Source of the DNA: an uncultured Eubacterium sp.
Lineage (GTDB): Bacteria > Bacillota > Clostridia > Peptostreptococcales > Anaerovoracaceae
Assembly (NCBI GenBank): GCA_937966095.1
Contig: CALCKF010000072.1
Span: 1 to 21,592 of the forward strand
Direction: 5' to 3'
Length of the DNA: 21,592 bases
Shown here: positions 1 through 8,592 of the stretch, piece by piece
Layout: every line of letters starts with the position of its first letter
Position numbering within the stretch: the stretch's first letter is position 1
Translations under genes and position numbers: made by a program
Notes under the pieces: generated by a model
Database searches by the model: none
Seen by the model: only the letters and a program-made list of their open reading frames with translations
Told to the model about the DNA's origin: nothing

Positions 1-1303
1 GACCGTCCCTTTTTAAAACGGCATCTGCTATTTTAGGAACGCACTTATCAAGTGCTTCTATGGCTTTGATGGCAGCATCCATTACACCTGTATGGCCAAC
101 CATATCGGCATTGGCAAAATTCAGTATTATAAGATCATATCTGTCTGAAGCGATAGCTTCAAGTACTTTCTCCGTGACCTGAAAAGCGCTCATTTCAGGC
201 TGGAGATCATAAGTTGCGACCTTAGGTGATGGCACCAGTATACGGTCTTCATTTCTGTTGGGAGCCTCTATACCGCCATTGAAGAAAAATGTAACATGTG
301 CATATTTTTCGGTCTCAGCTATTCTCAGCTGAGTAAGACCGAGCTCAGCGACGTATTCTCCCAATGTGTTTTTCAGGCTCTCCGGAGGAAATGCCAGCAT
401 AACGTTAGGCATCTGTGCGTCGTATTGAGTCATACATATATAACATAAATCCGATATTTCTTTTTTTCTGCTGAATCCGTCAAAGTTTTTGTCTACGAAA
501 GCTCTGGTTATTTCTCGTGCTCTGTCAGGACGGAAATTGTACATTATTATGGAATCCCCGTCCGAAACCTGTATTGCTCCTTCAATTACTGTGGGAAGGA
601 CAAACTCATCGTTTTCATCACGTCTGTATGCTTCTGATACAGCTTCATTTCCGGTCGCTGCATGAAGACCTTCTCCGATAGTCATAGCATTATATGCTTT
701 TTCCACTCTTTCCCATCGCTTGTCCCTGTCCATAGCATAATATCTGCCGGATATGGTACCTAAAGTTCCGATACCTATTTGGCTGAGATGTGTGTTGAGT
801 ATATCTATATATTTTTGTGCACATCTTGGAGGCACATCGCGTCCGTCAAGAAAACAGTGGACACACAGCTTTTTAATATCATGTTTTGCAGCCATATCTG
901 TAAGAGCCAGAAGATGATCGATATGACTGTGTACTCCTCCGTCCGAAAGAAGCCCCATTAGATGCAGAGTGGAACCGTTTTTCTTAACATGTTCCATCGC
1001 CTTTAATAGTGCCTTGTTTTCAAAGAAAGAACGATCCTGTATCGATTTTGTTATCATAGTAAGATCCTGATATACTATACGGCCTGCTCCTATATTTAGA
1101 TGGCCCACTTCGGAATTGCCCATTTGACCTTCAGGCAGCCCTACGTCAAGACCGCAGGCCTTGAGGGATGTAGAAGGGTATTCTGCAAATATTTTATCAA
1201 GCTCCGGCTTATGTGCAGAAGCTATTGCATTGCCTTTTTTGTTTTTGTTCAATCCGTAGCCGTCCAGTATCATGAGCATTGTAGGTCGGTTGTTGATTTT
1301 CAT
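1..1303 (-). CDS. gpmI: 2,3-bisphosphoglycerate-independent phosphoglycerate mutase, 3' end cut by window edge
   Basis: The cytosolic glycolytic enzyme that interconverts 3- and 2-phosphoglycerate using metal ions and a phosphoserine intermediate. About 434 codons are visible; family members are near 510 residues, so roughly the last 75-80 residues lie outside the window. Reading the minus strand from ATG at 1303 gives MKINNRPTMLMILDGYG, where Asp14 is a predicted metal ligand. The NSEVGH motif places the nucleophilic serine at about residue 64. LDGRDVPP, YNFRPDRAR and NFANADMVGHTG (metal-binding Asp and His) follow in family order. The start is supported by GAGGT seven bases upstream (1311-1315). 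The gene diverges from addA across about 190 bp. No frameshift is seen in the visible part. Confidence 0.95.
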   Translation of the reverse strand, partial: MKINNRPTMLMILDGYGLNKNKKGNAIASAHKPELDKIFAEYPSTSLKACGLDVGLPEGQMGNSEVGHLNIGAGRIVYQDLTMITKSIQDRSFFENKALLKAMEHVKKNGSTLHLMGLLSDGGVHSHIDHLLALTDMAAKHDIKKLCVHCFLDGRDVPPRCAQKYIDILNTHLSQIGIGTLGTISGRYYAMDRDKRWERVEKAYNAMTIGEGLHAATGNEAVSEAYRRDENDEFVLPTVIEGAIQVSDGDSIIMYNFRPDRAREITRAFVDKNFDGFSRKKEISDLCYICMTQYDAQMPNVMLAFPPESLKNTLGEYVAELGLTQLRIAETEKYAHVTFFFNGGIEAPNRNEDRILVPSPKVATYDLQPEMSAFQVTEKVLEAIASDRYDLIILNFANADMVGHTGVMDAAIKAIEALDKCVPKIADAVLKRDG

Positions 1304-1335
1304 AGTCGTCACCTCGTTAAATTTCAATTAAATAT

Positions 1336-1364
1336 ATTATACACTATGATTAGAGGGTTTGTAT
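1336..1364 (-). promoter_or_regulatory. Putative gpmI promoter
   Basis: On the minus strand a perfect TATAAT (1336-1341) lies about 30 bp upstream of the gpmI start. The matching -35 position (1359-1364) is a poor fit (ATACAA), so only the -10 box is convincing. Confidence 0.35.
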
Positions 1365-1423
1365 AATTAAATGTAACCGCAGCAACAGCAATTCGTGAAA
1401 ACAGCATAAAAAGACAAACCATA

Positions 1424-1452
1424 TTGATTACAAAAGTAAAAACAAATATAAT
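1424..1452 (+). promoter_or_regulatory. SigA-type promoter for addA
   Basis: TTGATT (1424-1429), a 17-bp spacer, then a perfect TATAAT (1447-1452). The predicted transcript starts near 1459. That is too close to the ATG at 1465 for normal initiation, so it favours the ATG at 1492 as the addA start. Confidence 0.6.
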
Positions 1453-1491
1453 TGATAAAGATCGATGAGACGAAAGGTGCAGAAAATATTT

Positions 1492-4400
1492 ATGGAATGG
1501 ACAAAAGCGCAGAGAGAAGTAATTGAAACAAGAAATAAGAATATACTTGTATCAGCGGCAGCAGGATCAGGCAAAACTGCAGTACTTATTGAAAGAATAA
1601 AACAGCTTGTGATAAATGACAGGGTCGATATCGACAGGTTCCTGATAACTACATTTACGAATGCAGCATCTCTGGAAATGAAAAGCCGTCTGGAGAAAGC
1701 CATACGTGAAGAGATGAATAAAACAGATGCAGACCTGGAATTTCTCAAAAAACAGCTGGAACTTATGCAGAGAGCCAATATAAGCACATTTCATACATTT
1801 GCTCTTGAAGTGATGAAAAGATATTTTTATTTTACTGATCTTGAGCCAGGGTTCCGGATAGGCGATGAAACTGAGATATCGATAATGAAGGAAGAAGCTG
1901 TAAGACAGCTTTTTGAAAAGAGATTTTACGAGGATTACGATGCGTTCACAAGGTTTCTCAAAAAATACAGCAGTGACAGGAATGAAAACAGGATAAAGAA
2001 GAACATCATAGAGCTTTACGATGAGATGAGGAGTATACCGGGGTATATGGAGTGGGCGGAAAAGAAAAACGAACTGCTTATGGATGATTCTCCATCAGAG
2101 GCCCTCGGACTGATCGATATCATTTCGGAAGAAACGGAATCTGAATTAAAAAAGGCTTTTAGATTTTATTCAGATGCTGCTGAAATACTTGAAAATGCAG
2201 GGCTGGAAGGTATAGAAGAAAAAGCACGGAAAGATGCCGGGATGATATTGGATATGATAGAGACTGCTGAAAAAGAAAATGACCAAAAAGAGCGCCTGTC
2301 GATATACGGGAGATTTCTGAATAATATCAGTTTCAATCAGATGAGAGCAACTAAAGAGCAGCAGGAAGATTATGAAGAAGTAAAGGAACACGTAACACGG
2401 CTGAGGAAAAAAGGAAGAAAAATTCTGGATGATATAAAGAAAAAATATTACCAGAGATCTTTAGCGGATTATGATGCGGAACTGAATCAGGTCTATAGCG
2501 ATACGAAGTACATGACAGGTCTGATAAAAGAATTTGAAGAGATTTTCAGACAAAAAAAGGCCGAAAAGGATATGGTGGATTTTGATGATGTGATGCATTA
2601 TGCCATTGAGATACTTCAGGATGATATGGTTTCATTGGAATACAGAGAAAAATTCCTTTATATTTTCATAGATGAATTCCAGGACAGTAATTTACTGCAG
2701 GAAGCCATAGTAAAAAGGATATCACGAAGCAACAACCTGTTCATGGTAGGAGATATAAAACAGAGCATATACAGATTCAGACTTGCAGATCCTGAAATCT
2801 TCAGAGAAAAATATATAATGTATGGGAAAGAATGTGAAAAGTCAAGCGTAAAGATAGACCTGAACAGCAATTTCAGAAGCAAAAAACTTGTTACAGATAC
2901 TGTAAACCGTGTATTTGAAAATATCATGGAAGATTATGATGACAATGCAAGGTTAAGGTGTACCATAGGAGGGGGACACTATGGTTTTGATACGCAGTGT
3001 CATATAGTAAAGACGGGTTCTGACAGATCTGAAATATATGAGGATACAAAACCGGAAGAAGAGATGATACTGCAGCTTGTGCGGGAAAGCCTGGGACAGG
3101 AAATATATGATGTAAAAAAAGATATTATGAGAAAGGTCGAATACAGGGATATAGTGATATTGTCAAGAAACCGGTCATCTGTGGCCGCTGTGGAAAGATT
3201 CCTTAATAATGAAGGGATTCCGGCATATGGAGAAAATGCAGGAGGGTATTTTGAAACAGTTGAGATACAGGTGTTCGTCAACCTGCTTAAAATAATAGAT
3301 AATACAAGACAGGATATCCCACTTATATCGGTAATGCGATGTCCTGTATTTGATTTTGATGCGAAGGAGCTAGCAGCAATAAGAATAGAGTACAAAGACG
3401 GCAGCTTTTATGATGCAGTAAAACACTACATGGAAGATGGAAGCATATTATCTCTGAAAGAAAAGCTGACAAATATGGAGAAAAAACTTGCATACTGGAA
3501 AGAACTGAAAAACACGGTGACTTTGGAAGAGCTTATAAGGACCCTGATGTATGACACAGGATATTTTGATTACTGTAGCGGTCTGCCTGTTGGCAGACAG
3601 AGAATATCCAATCTGAGGCTGCTGGTGGAAAAGGCTTCGCAGTTTGAACAGCATGACTACAGCGGATTGTACGGATTCATATCATATATAGAAGCTATGA
3701 AAAAGAGCAATATAATGGTAGGAGAAGCAAAAACACTGGGGGAAAACGACAACGTGATACGTGTCATGACTGTTCATAAGAGCAAAGGCCTCGAATTCCC
3801 GGTAGTAATCATTGCGGGGATGGGAAGACTGATAAGACACAAGGGGACTGGAAATTCCACGATCATGCACAAGGATATGGCATTGGCAATGACGTTTGTC
3901 AATATTGATGAAATGTGGCACAGGAAGACTTTGCTTCAGCGTGTGATTGAATCGCTCAAAGCAAGAGAGGAATATGAAGAAGAAATACGTATACTTTATG
4001 TAGCCATGACAAGGGCAATGGATCGTCTTATACTTGTCGGATCTGTAAAAGATGAGAAAAAACTGGAAGACATAACCGGGAGCGGGAGCTCATATCTTGA
4101 AATGATATATCCTTCAATGCATGGATCAGAGGGGTATGTACATATGCATGATATACATGATGGATGGGAATATGACGGAAAGAATCATTCCGGAACAGCG
4201 GATGTTTCGTATATATTTGAAAAAAACGTAACTGATTCAGACGGATATGATATCAAGATGAAAGAGATAGACAGAAAACTTTCATATATATATCCGATGG
4301 AGGATATCACACAGATCAGATCAAAGTATTCTGTCACCGAGCTGAACAGATGGCAGAACCCCTCTGAAATTGAGAGCTACCATGTGAAAAAACTGCCCAG

Positions 4401-4932
4401 ACCTGATTTTATTTCCGGGAAAAAGATATATGATCCGGCAAAAGCAGGGACAATCATGCATTTGGTAATGGAAAAACTTGATTTCAAAGAAACTTTTAAG
4501 GAAGGAAACAGATATATAAAGCGAATCATTGATTTCTTATGTGATAATGGCACTTTAACTGATGAAGAAAAAAAGATGATAAACATAAGCCAGATAGAAA
4601 GCTTTTTTACACAGGATCCCGGCATACGTGCTGCATCCGCAGAGGTTCTTTATAAAGAGCGTGAATTTATATTAGAAAAAAATATCGGAGGGGCAGATGT
4701 GATAGTCCAGGGGATCATAGACTGTTACTTTGAGGAAGAGGATGGAATAATATTGATAGATTATAAAAACAGTCATATAAAAGATGAAAATGACAGTATT
4801 GATATAATTGATCGTTATGCAGGTCAGATGAAAATATACAGAGAAGCATTGGAGAAGGCTTCGGATAAAAAAGTCAAAGAGTCATATCTGTATCTTTTTG
4901 AAATAAAAAAATTCATCCCTGTAAAAATATGA
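1492..4932 (+). CDS. addA: ATP-dependent helicase/nuclease subunit A (AddA)
   Basis: The helicase and 3'-strand nuclease subunit of the AddAB (RexAB) complex, which resects double-strand breaks for RecA-dependent repair. UvrD-like superfamily 1 motifs appear in order: Walker A AAAGSGKT (Lys28), IDEFQD (Asp394-Glu395), VGDIKQSIYRFR, NFRS, TVHKSKGLEF (from about 760) and LYVAMTRA. The C-terminal PD-(D/E)XK nuclease has His990 in GTIMH, Asp1077 and Asp1090-Tyr-Lys1092, so it looks catalytically intact. Length (1146 aa) is a little below the usual 1200-1250. An upstream in-frame ATG at 1465 would add nine residues. I chose 1492 because homologues begin near EWTxxQ, because the predicted transcription start is about 1459, and because AAAGGTG at 1473-1479 precedes it, though its spacing of 12 is long. 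The usual partner addB is not adjacent. No terminator is seen before hrcA. Confidence 0.93.
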   Translation: MEWTKAQREVIETRNKNILVSAAAGSGKTAVLIERIKQLVINDRVDIDRFLITTFTNAASLEMKSRLEKAIREEMNKTDADLEFLKKQLELMQRANISTFHTFALEVMKRYFYFTDLEPGFRIGDETEISIMKEEAVRQLFEKRFYEDYDAFTRFLKKYSSDRNENRIKKNIIELYDEMRSIPGYMEWAEKKNELLMDDSPSEALGLIDIISEETESELKKAFRFYSDAAEILENAGLEGIEEKARKDAGMILDMIETAEKENDQKERLSIYGRFLNNISFNQMRATKEQQEDYEEVKEHVTRLRKKGRKILDDIKKKYYQRSLADYDAELNQVYSDTKYMTGLIKEFEEIFRQKKAEKDMVDFDDVMHYAIEILQDDMVSLEYREKFLYIFIDEFQDSNLLQEAIVKRISRSNNLFMVGDIKQSIYRFRLADPEIFREKYIMYGKECEKSSVKIDLNSNFRSKKLVTDTVNRVFENIMEDYDDNARLRCTIGGGHYGFDTQCHIVKTGSDRSEIYEDTKPEEEMILQLVRESLGQEIYDVKKDIMRKVEYRDIVILSRNRSSVAAVERFLNNEGIPAYGENAGGYFETVEIQVFVNLLKIIDNTRQDIPLISVMRCPVFDFDAKELAAIRIEYKDGSFYDAVKHYMEDGSILSLKEKLTNMEKKLAYWKELKNTVTLEELIRTLMYDTGYFDYCSGLPVGRQRISNLRLLVEKASQFEQHDYSGLYGFISYIEAMKKSNIMVGEAKTLGENDNVIRVMTVHKSKGLEFPVVIIAGMGRLIRHKGTGNSTIMHKDMALAMTFVNIDEMWHRKTLLQRVIESLKAREEYEEEIRILYVAMTRAMDRLILVGSVKDEKKLEDITGSGSSYLEMIYPSMHGSEGYVHMHDIHDGWEYDGKNHSGTADVSYIFEKNVTDSDGYDIKMKEIDRKLSYIYPMEDITQIRSKYSVTELNRWQNPSEIESYHVKKLPRPDFISGKKIYDPAKAGTIMHLVMEKLDFKETFKEGNRYIKRIIDFLCDNGTLTDEEKKMINISQIESFFTQDPGIRAASAEVLYKEREFILEKNIGGADVIVQGIIDCYFEEEDGIILIDYKNSHIKDENDSIDIIDRYAGQMKIYREALEKASDKKVKESYLYLFEIKKFIPVKI

Positions 4933-4962
4933 AAGTAATTTTAAAAAAAATGCAAATAAGTG

Positions 4963-4991
4963 TTGACATTATCGGTTTGCAGTGGTAAATT
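4963..4991 (+). promoter_or_regulatory. SigA promoter of the hrcA heat-shock operon (extended -10)
   Basis: A perfect TTGACA (4963-4968), a 17-bp spacer, and TAAATT (4986-4991) preceded by TGG, which forms an extended -10. The predicted start, near 4998, lies directly upstream of the CIRCE operator. HrcA bound there would therefore block initiation or early elongation. Confidence 0.75.
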
Positions 4992-5001
4992 TAAACTGTG
5001 A

Positions 5002-5028
5002 TTAGCACTCAAACAAGAAGAGTGCTAA
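5002..5028 (+). promoter_or_regulatory. CIRCE operator (HrcA binding site)
   Basis: TTAGCACTC, nine bases, GAGTGCTAA: an exact match to the CIRCE consensus with no mismatch in either arm. It sits between the promoter and the hrcA ribosome binding site, so it is also in the mRNA leader. In this family HrcA represses its own operon through CIRCE, and GroEL normally helps HrcA fold. It is the only CIRCE I see in the window. Confidence 0.97.
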
Positions 5029-5044
5029 CAACAGGAGGCCTACG

Positions 5045-6094
5045 ATGAATTTAAGTGAAAGAAAACTGAAAATATTACAGGCCATCATAGCGGATTTTAT
5101 AAGTACTGCGGAGCCGGTAGGATCGAGGACTTTATCTAAAAATTATGATCTGGGCATAAGCCCGGCAACAATAAGAAATGAAATGTCTGATCTTGAAGAT
5201 CTCGGATATCTCACTCATCCTCATACATCTTCCGGACGTGTTCCGTCAGAAAAGGCATACAGACTTTATGTCAATGAGATGATGCGTAAGCGTGAACTGA
5301 CTGATGCGGAAAAGGATGCGATAGCGATAGAGCTGCACAGCAATGTCACCGAACTTGAAAAAATAGTACAGAGAGCAGCCCATATACTTTCTGAGATAAC
5401 GAATCTCACATCCTTTGCATTGACACCGAAGAAGGATCAGGATACTTTGAGATATATAAACCTTCTTCCTGTAGACGAATATACGGTGGTCCTTATGCTG
5501 GTATCTGAAAGCGGCAAAGTATCCAATACTGCAGTGCATATGGATCGGCCGGTATCGGAAGAAACTATGAGGATACTGGCAAAAGCAATGACGTATAATT
5601 ACAGAGGAAAAACATTAAGCGAAGCATTGACTTTTGATATAATAAAAAATTTCAAGTCAGATGCAGAGTCAATGGCTATGTTTGAAAAAAACATAGTTCC
5701 GAATTTTGTAAAAACGCTGGAGGATATGCTGAATGTGAATCTGTATATGGATGGTCTCACAAATATATTCTCTATACCTGAATATAATGACCTTGATAAA
5801 GCAAAGCTTTTCCTTGAGATGGTGAGCAAGAAGGATGAGCTTACAAAGACTCTCATCAATAGGGATAACGGTGTCATAATAACCATAGGAAACGAGAACC
5901 AGGATGAACTTATGCAGGATTGCAGTCTTATCACGGCCACCTACCATGTAGATGGGAAAATGGTCGGAAAGATCGGTGTTATAGGGCCTACAAGGATGAG
6001 ATACGGTGAAGTGACCTCGGTCGTTGAGTATCTTACGGATAACATAAGCAAAGCTTTTATGATTACGGAAGGAGACGATGATGGCAAAGGTTGA
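5045..6094 (+). CDS. hrcA: Heat-inducible transcription repressor HrcA
   Basis: The repressor of class I heat-shock genes, acting at the CIRCE element just upstream. It is 349 aa, normal for the family. The N-terminal winged-helix domain is clear (about residues 1-80: LSERKLKILQAII, then EPVGSRTL, ISPATIRNEMSDLE and HTSSGRVPS). The rest is the GAF-like and dimerisation region, including a conserved glycine stretch near the C terminus (KIGVIGPTRMRYGEV). The start has AGGAGG with spacing of six. It is the first gene of hrcA-grpE-dnaK-dnaJ, and its 3' end overlaps the grpE start by about 14 bp, suggesting translational coupling. It should be autoregulated. Confidence 0.97.
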   Translation: MNLSERKLKILQAIIADFISTAEPVGSRTLSKNYDLGISPATIRNEMSDLEDLGYLTHPHTSSGRVPSEKAYRLYVNEMMRKRELTDAEKDAIAIELHSNVTELEKIVQRAAHILSEITNLTSFALTPKKDQDTLRYINLLPVDEYTVVLMLVSESGKVSNTAVHMDRPVSEETMRILAKAMTYNYRGKTLSEALTFDIIKNFKSDAESMAMFEKNIVPNFVKTLEDMLNVNLYMDGLTNIFSIPEYNDLDKAKLFLEMVSKKDELTKTLINRDNGVIITIGNENQDELMQDCSLITATYHVDGKMVGKIGVIGPTRMRYGEVTSVVEYLTDNISKAFMITEGDDDGKG

Positions 6095-6650
6095 TACAGA
6101 AGAAATGAAAAACGAAGCTGAAAAGCAGGAAAACGAAAAAAAAGCTGATGCCGGTAAAACGGAAGATGTCGCTGCCGAAGAAACGGAAAAGCCTGATGTA
6201 GACGAAAACGATAAAAAAGAAGGTACCGTGGAATCTTCCGATGAGGACAGCGATACAAAATATCTGAGACTTATGGCGGATTTTCAGAACTATAAGAAGA
6301 GGGTGGAAAAAGAAAAAACAGATCTTTATTCATATGCTAATGAGAAGCTGATCGCTGAAATGCTCGATGTTGTTGATAATTTTGAAAGAGCTTTACAGCA
6401 GGAATCAGGAGGCGACAGTTTCAAGGAGGGTATGGAAATGATATTTAAACAGCTGAGCGGCGTACTGGAAAAGGCGGGCTTGGCAGAAATCGCAGCATTG
6501 GGAGAAGAGTTCGATCCGAACTTCCATAATGCAGTGATGACAGAGGAAACTGAAGAATACGAAAGTGGAAAAGTTTCCGGAGTTATGCAGAAGGGATATA
6601 CATTGAACGGTAAAGTAATAAGACCGTCGATGGTAAAAGTTGCAAACTAA
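6081..6650 (+). CDS. grpE: Nucleotide exchange factor GrpE
   Basis: The co-chaperone that releases ADP from DnaK in the cytosol. It is 189 aa. The first 60 residues are a charged, low-complexity, Lys/Glu/Asp-rich tail. The coiled-coil signature DTKYLRLMADFQNYKKRVEKEK follows, then the beta-wing domain with LAEIAALGEEFDPNFHNAVM and the ending GYTLNGKVIRPSMVKVAN. Two ATGs stand side by side at 6078 and 6081. AAGGAG (6069-6074) is three bases from the first and six from the second, so 6081 is the better start. The gene overlaps the end of hrcA and lies 30 bp before dnaK. Confidence 0.96.
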   Translation: MAKVDTEEMKNEAEKQENEKKADAGKTEDVAAEETEKPDVDENDKKEGTVESSDEDSDTKYLRLMADFQNYKKRVEKEKTDLYSYANEKLIAEMLDVVDNFERALQQESGGDSFKEGMEMIFKQLSGVLEKAGLAEIAALGEEFDPNFHNAVMTEETEEYESGKVSGVMQKGYTLNGKVIRPSMVKVAN

Positions 6651-6680
6651 CTTTTAATATATATTGAGGAGGAAAATAAA

Positions 6681-8543
6681 ATGGGAAAAGTAATAGGAAT
6701 TGACTTAGGAACAACAAACTCATGTGTTGCAGTCCTTGAAGGTGGCGAACCGGTGGTTATAGCCAACGCAGAGGGGAACAGGACCACACCATCCGTTGTG
6801 GGATTTGCTAAAAACGGAGAAAGACTGGTAGGAGAAACAGCGAAAAGACAGGCTATCACGAATCCTGAAAGAACGATATCGTCTATCAAGAGACATATGG
6901 GAACTGACTATACTGTGGAAATAGACGGAAAGAAATATACTCCGCAGGATATTTCAGCAATGATACTCGGCAAGCTTAAAACTGATGCGGAAAGCTATCT
7001 AGGAGAAAAAGTGTCGGAAGCTGTAATAACAGTACCTGCATATTTTACAGACAGCCAGAAACAGGCTACGAAAGATGCGGGCAAGATAGCGGGTCTTGAT
7101 GTAAAGAGGATAATCAACGAGCCTACTGCGGCATCGCTTGCATATGGCCTTGACAAGGATGAAGCTCAGCATAAGATCCTGGTTTATGACCTTGGCGGAG
7201 GTACGTTTGATGTATCGATTCTTGAGTTAGGTGACGGAGTGTTTGAGGTGCTTGCAACAAACGGCAATAATAAGCTGGGCGGAGATGATTTCGATGAAGC
7301 CCTGCTTAATTTCATGGCTGACAGTTTTGCCAAGGAAAACGGTGTAGATCTCAGAAAAGACAAGATGGCTCTTCAGAGACTTAAGGAGGCTGCAGAAAAA
7401 GCGAAGAAAGAACTGTCAAGTGCTCAGACAACAAATGTAAATCTTCCGTTTATCACAGTGAATGAGAACGGTCCTCTCCATATGAACATGGATATCACAA
7501 GAGCAAAATTCGACCAGCTTACTTCAGATCTGGTAAACAAGACGATAGAACCTATGAAGAAGGCAATGGCAGATGCCGGTGTAAGCAACAGTGATATTTC
7601 AAAAGTAATACTGGTAGGAGGTTCTACGAGAATACCTGCAGTACAGGAAGCTGTCAAGAGGATCACAGGCAAGGAACCTTTCAAAGGGATAAACCCTGAT
7701 GAATGTGTAGCTATTGGTGCCGCTATACAGGCAGGTGTACTGACCGGAGAAGTGAACGATGTGCTTCTGCTGGATGTAACTCCGCTTTCACTTTCGATTG
7801 AAACTCTGGGAGGAGTTGCAACTAAGCTGATAGAAAGAAATACGACAATACCTACAAAGAAGAGTCAGATATTCTCTACTGCAGCGGATAATCAGACAGC
7901 TGTAGACATCCATGTAATGCAGGGTGAAAGAGATATGGCTTCAGGAAATACTACTCTGGGAAGGTTCCAGCTTACAGGTATACCTCCTGCTCCTCGTGGG
8001 GTTCCTCAGATCGAGGTTACTTTCGATATAGATGCCAACGGTATAGTGAATGTAAGTGCTAAAGATATGGGGACCGGTAAGGAACAGAGTATCACGATAA
8101 CTTCATCTACAAAACTTTCCGATGAGGAAATACAGGCAAAGATAAAGGAAGCTGAGCAGTATGCCGAAGAGGACAGAAAGAAGAAGGAAGAAGTTGAGAT
8201 CAGGAACAGAGCTGAAACCCTTGTATATGAAACTGAAAAGAATATGAAGGAAATCGAAGGCTCCCTGTCTGAAGAAGAAAAGAACGATATAAACGGAGCC
8301 AAGGATGAGCTTTCTAAGGCATTGGAGGCCAATAATATCGAAGATATCAAAGATAAGACCGAGAAGCTTACTGAAAAGTTCCATACTATTTCGGCGAAGA
8401 TGTACCAGCAGGCACAGTCTGCAGGAGCAGGCCCTGATATGGGTGCGGCAGGACAGACAGACAATGCTGATGCAGGCTCTCAGAATGGTGACAATGTTGT
8501 CGACGCTGATTATGAAGTTGTGGATGACGATAAAAAGAATTAA
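6681..8543 (+). CDS. dnaK: Molecular chaperone DnaK (Hsp70)
   Basis: The ATP-dependent chaperone for unfolded proteins, working with DnaJ and GrpE. It is 620 aa, the normal length in Bacillota. The ATPase domain begins GIDLGTTNSCVAV, followed by VITVPAYFTDSQKQATKDAG, INEPTAASLAYG and DLGGGTFDVS (from Asp170). The interdomain linker DVLLLDVTPLSL (from about residue 360) leads into the substrate-binding beta domain and helical lid. The protein ends in the typical acidic tail (VVDADYEVVDDD). A strong GAGGAGG lies upstream of the ATG. It is third in the CIRCE-controlled operon, and no internal promoter is obvious. Confidence 0.98.
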   Translation: MGKVIGIDLGTTNSCVAVLEGGEPVVIANAEGNRTTPSVVGFAKNGERLVGETAKRQAITNPERTISSIKRHMGTDYTVEIDGKKYTPQDISAMILGKLKTDAESYLGEKVSEAVITVPAYFTDSQKQATKDAGKIAGLDVKRIINEPTAASLAYGLDKDEAQHKILVYDLGGGTFDVSILELGDGVFEVLATNGNNKLGGDDFDEALLNFMADSFAKENGVDLRKDKMALQRLKEAAEKAKKELSSAQTTNVNLPFITVNENGPLHMNMDITRAKFDQLTSDLVNKTIEPMKKAMADAGVSNSDISKVILVGGSTRIPAVQEAVKRITGKEPFKGINPDECVAIGAAIQAGVLTGEVNDVLLLDVTPLSLSIETLGGVATKLIERNTTIPTKKSQIFSTAADNQTAVDIHVMQGERDMASGNTTLGRFQLTGIPPAPRGVPQIEVTFDIDANGIVNVSAKDMGTGKEQSITITSSTKLSDEEIQAKIKEAEQYAEEDRKKKEEVEIRNRAETLVYETEKNMKEIEGSLSEEEKNDINGAKDELSKALEANNIEDIKDKTEKLTEKFHTISAKMYQQAQSAGAGPDMGAAGQTDNADAGSQNGDNVVDADYEVVDDDKKN

Positions 8544-8592
8544 GTTTGACAGAGCTTGAAATGTCATTGAAAAATATTAAGAGGACATAATA

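Noticed and set aside
1428..1787. Open frames on the minus strand opposite addA, and similar ones opposite most other genes
   Set aside because: They lie opposite strongly supported coding sequence, have no recognisable domains or ribosome binding sites, and have compositions typical of antisense shadows.
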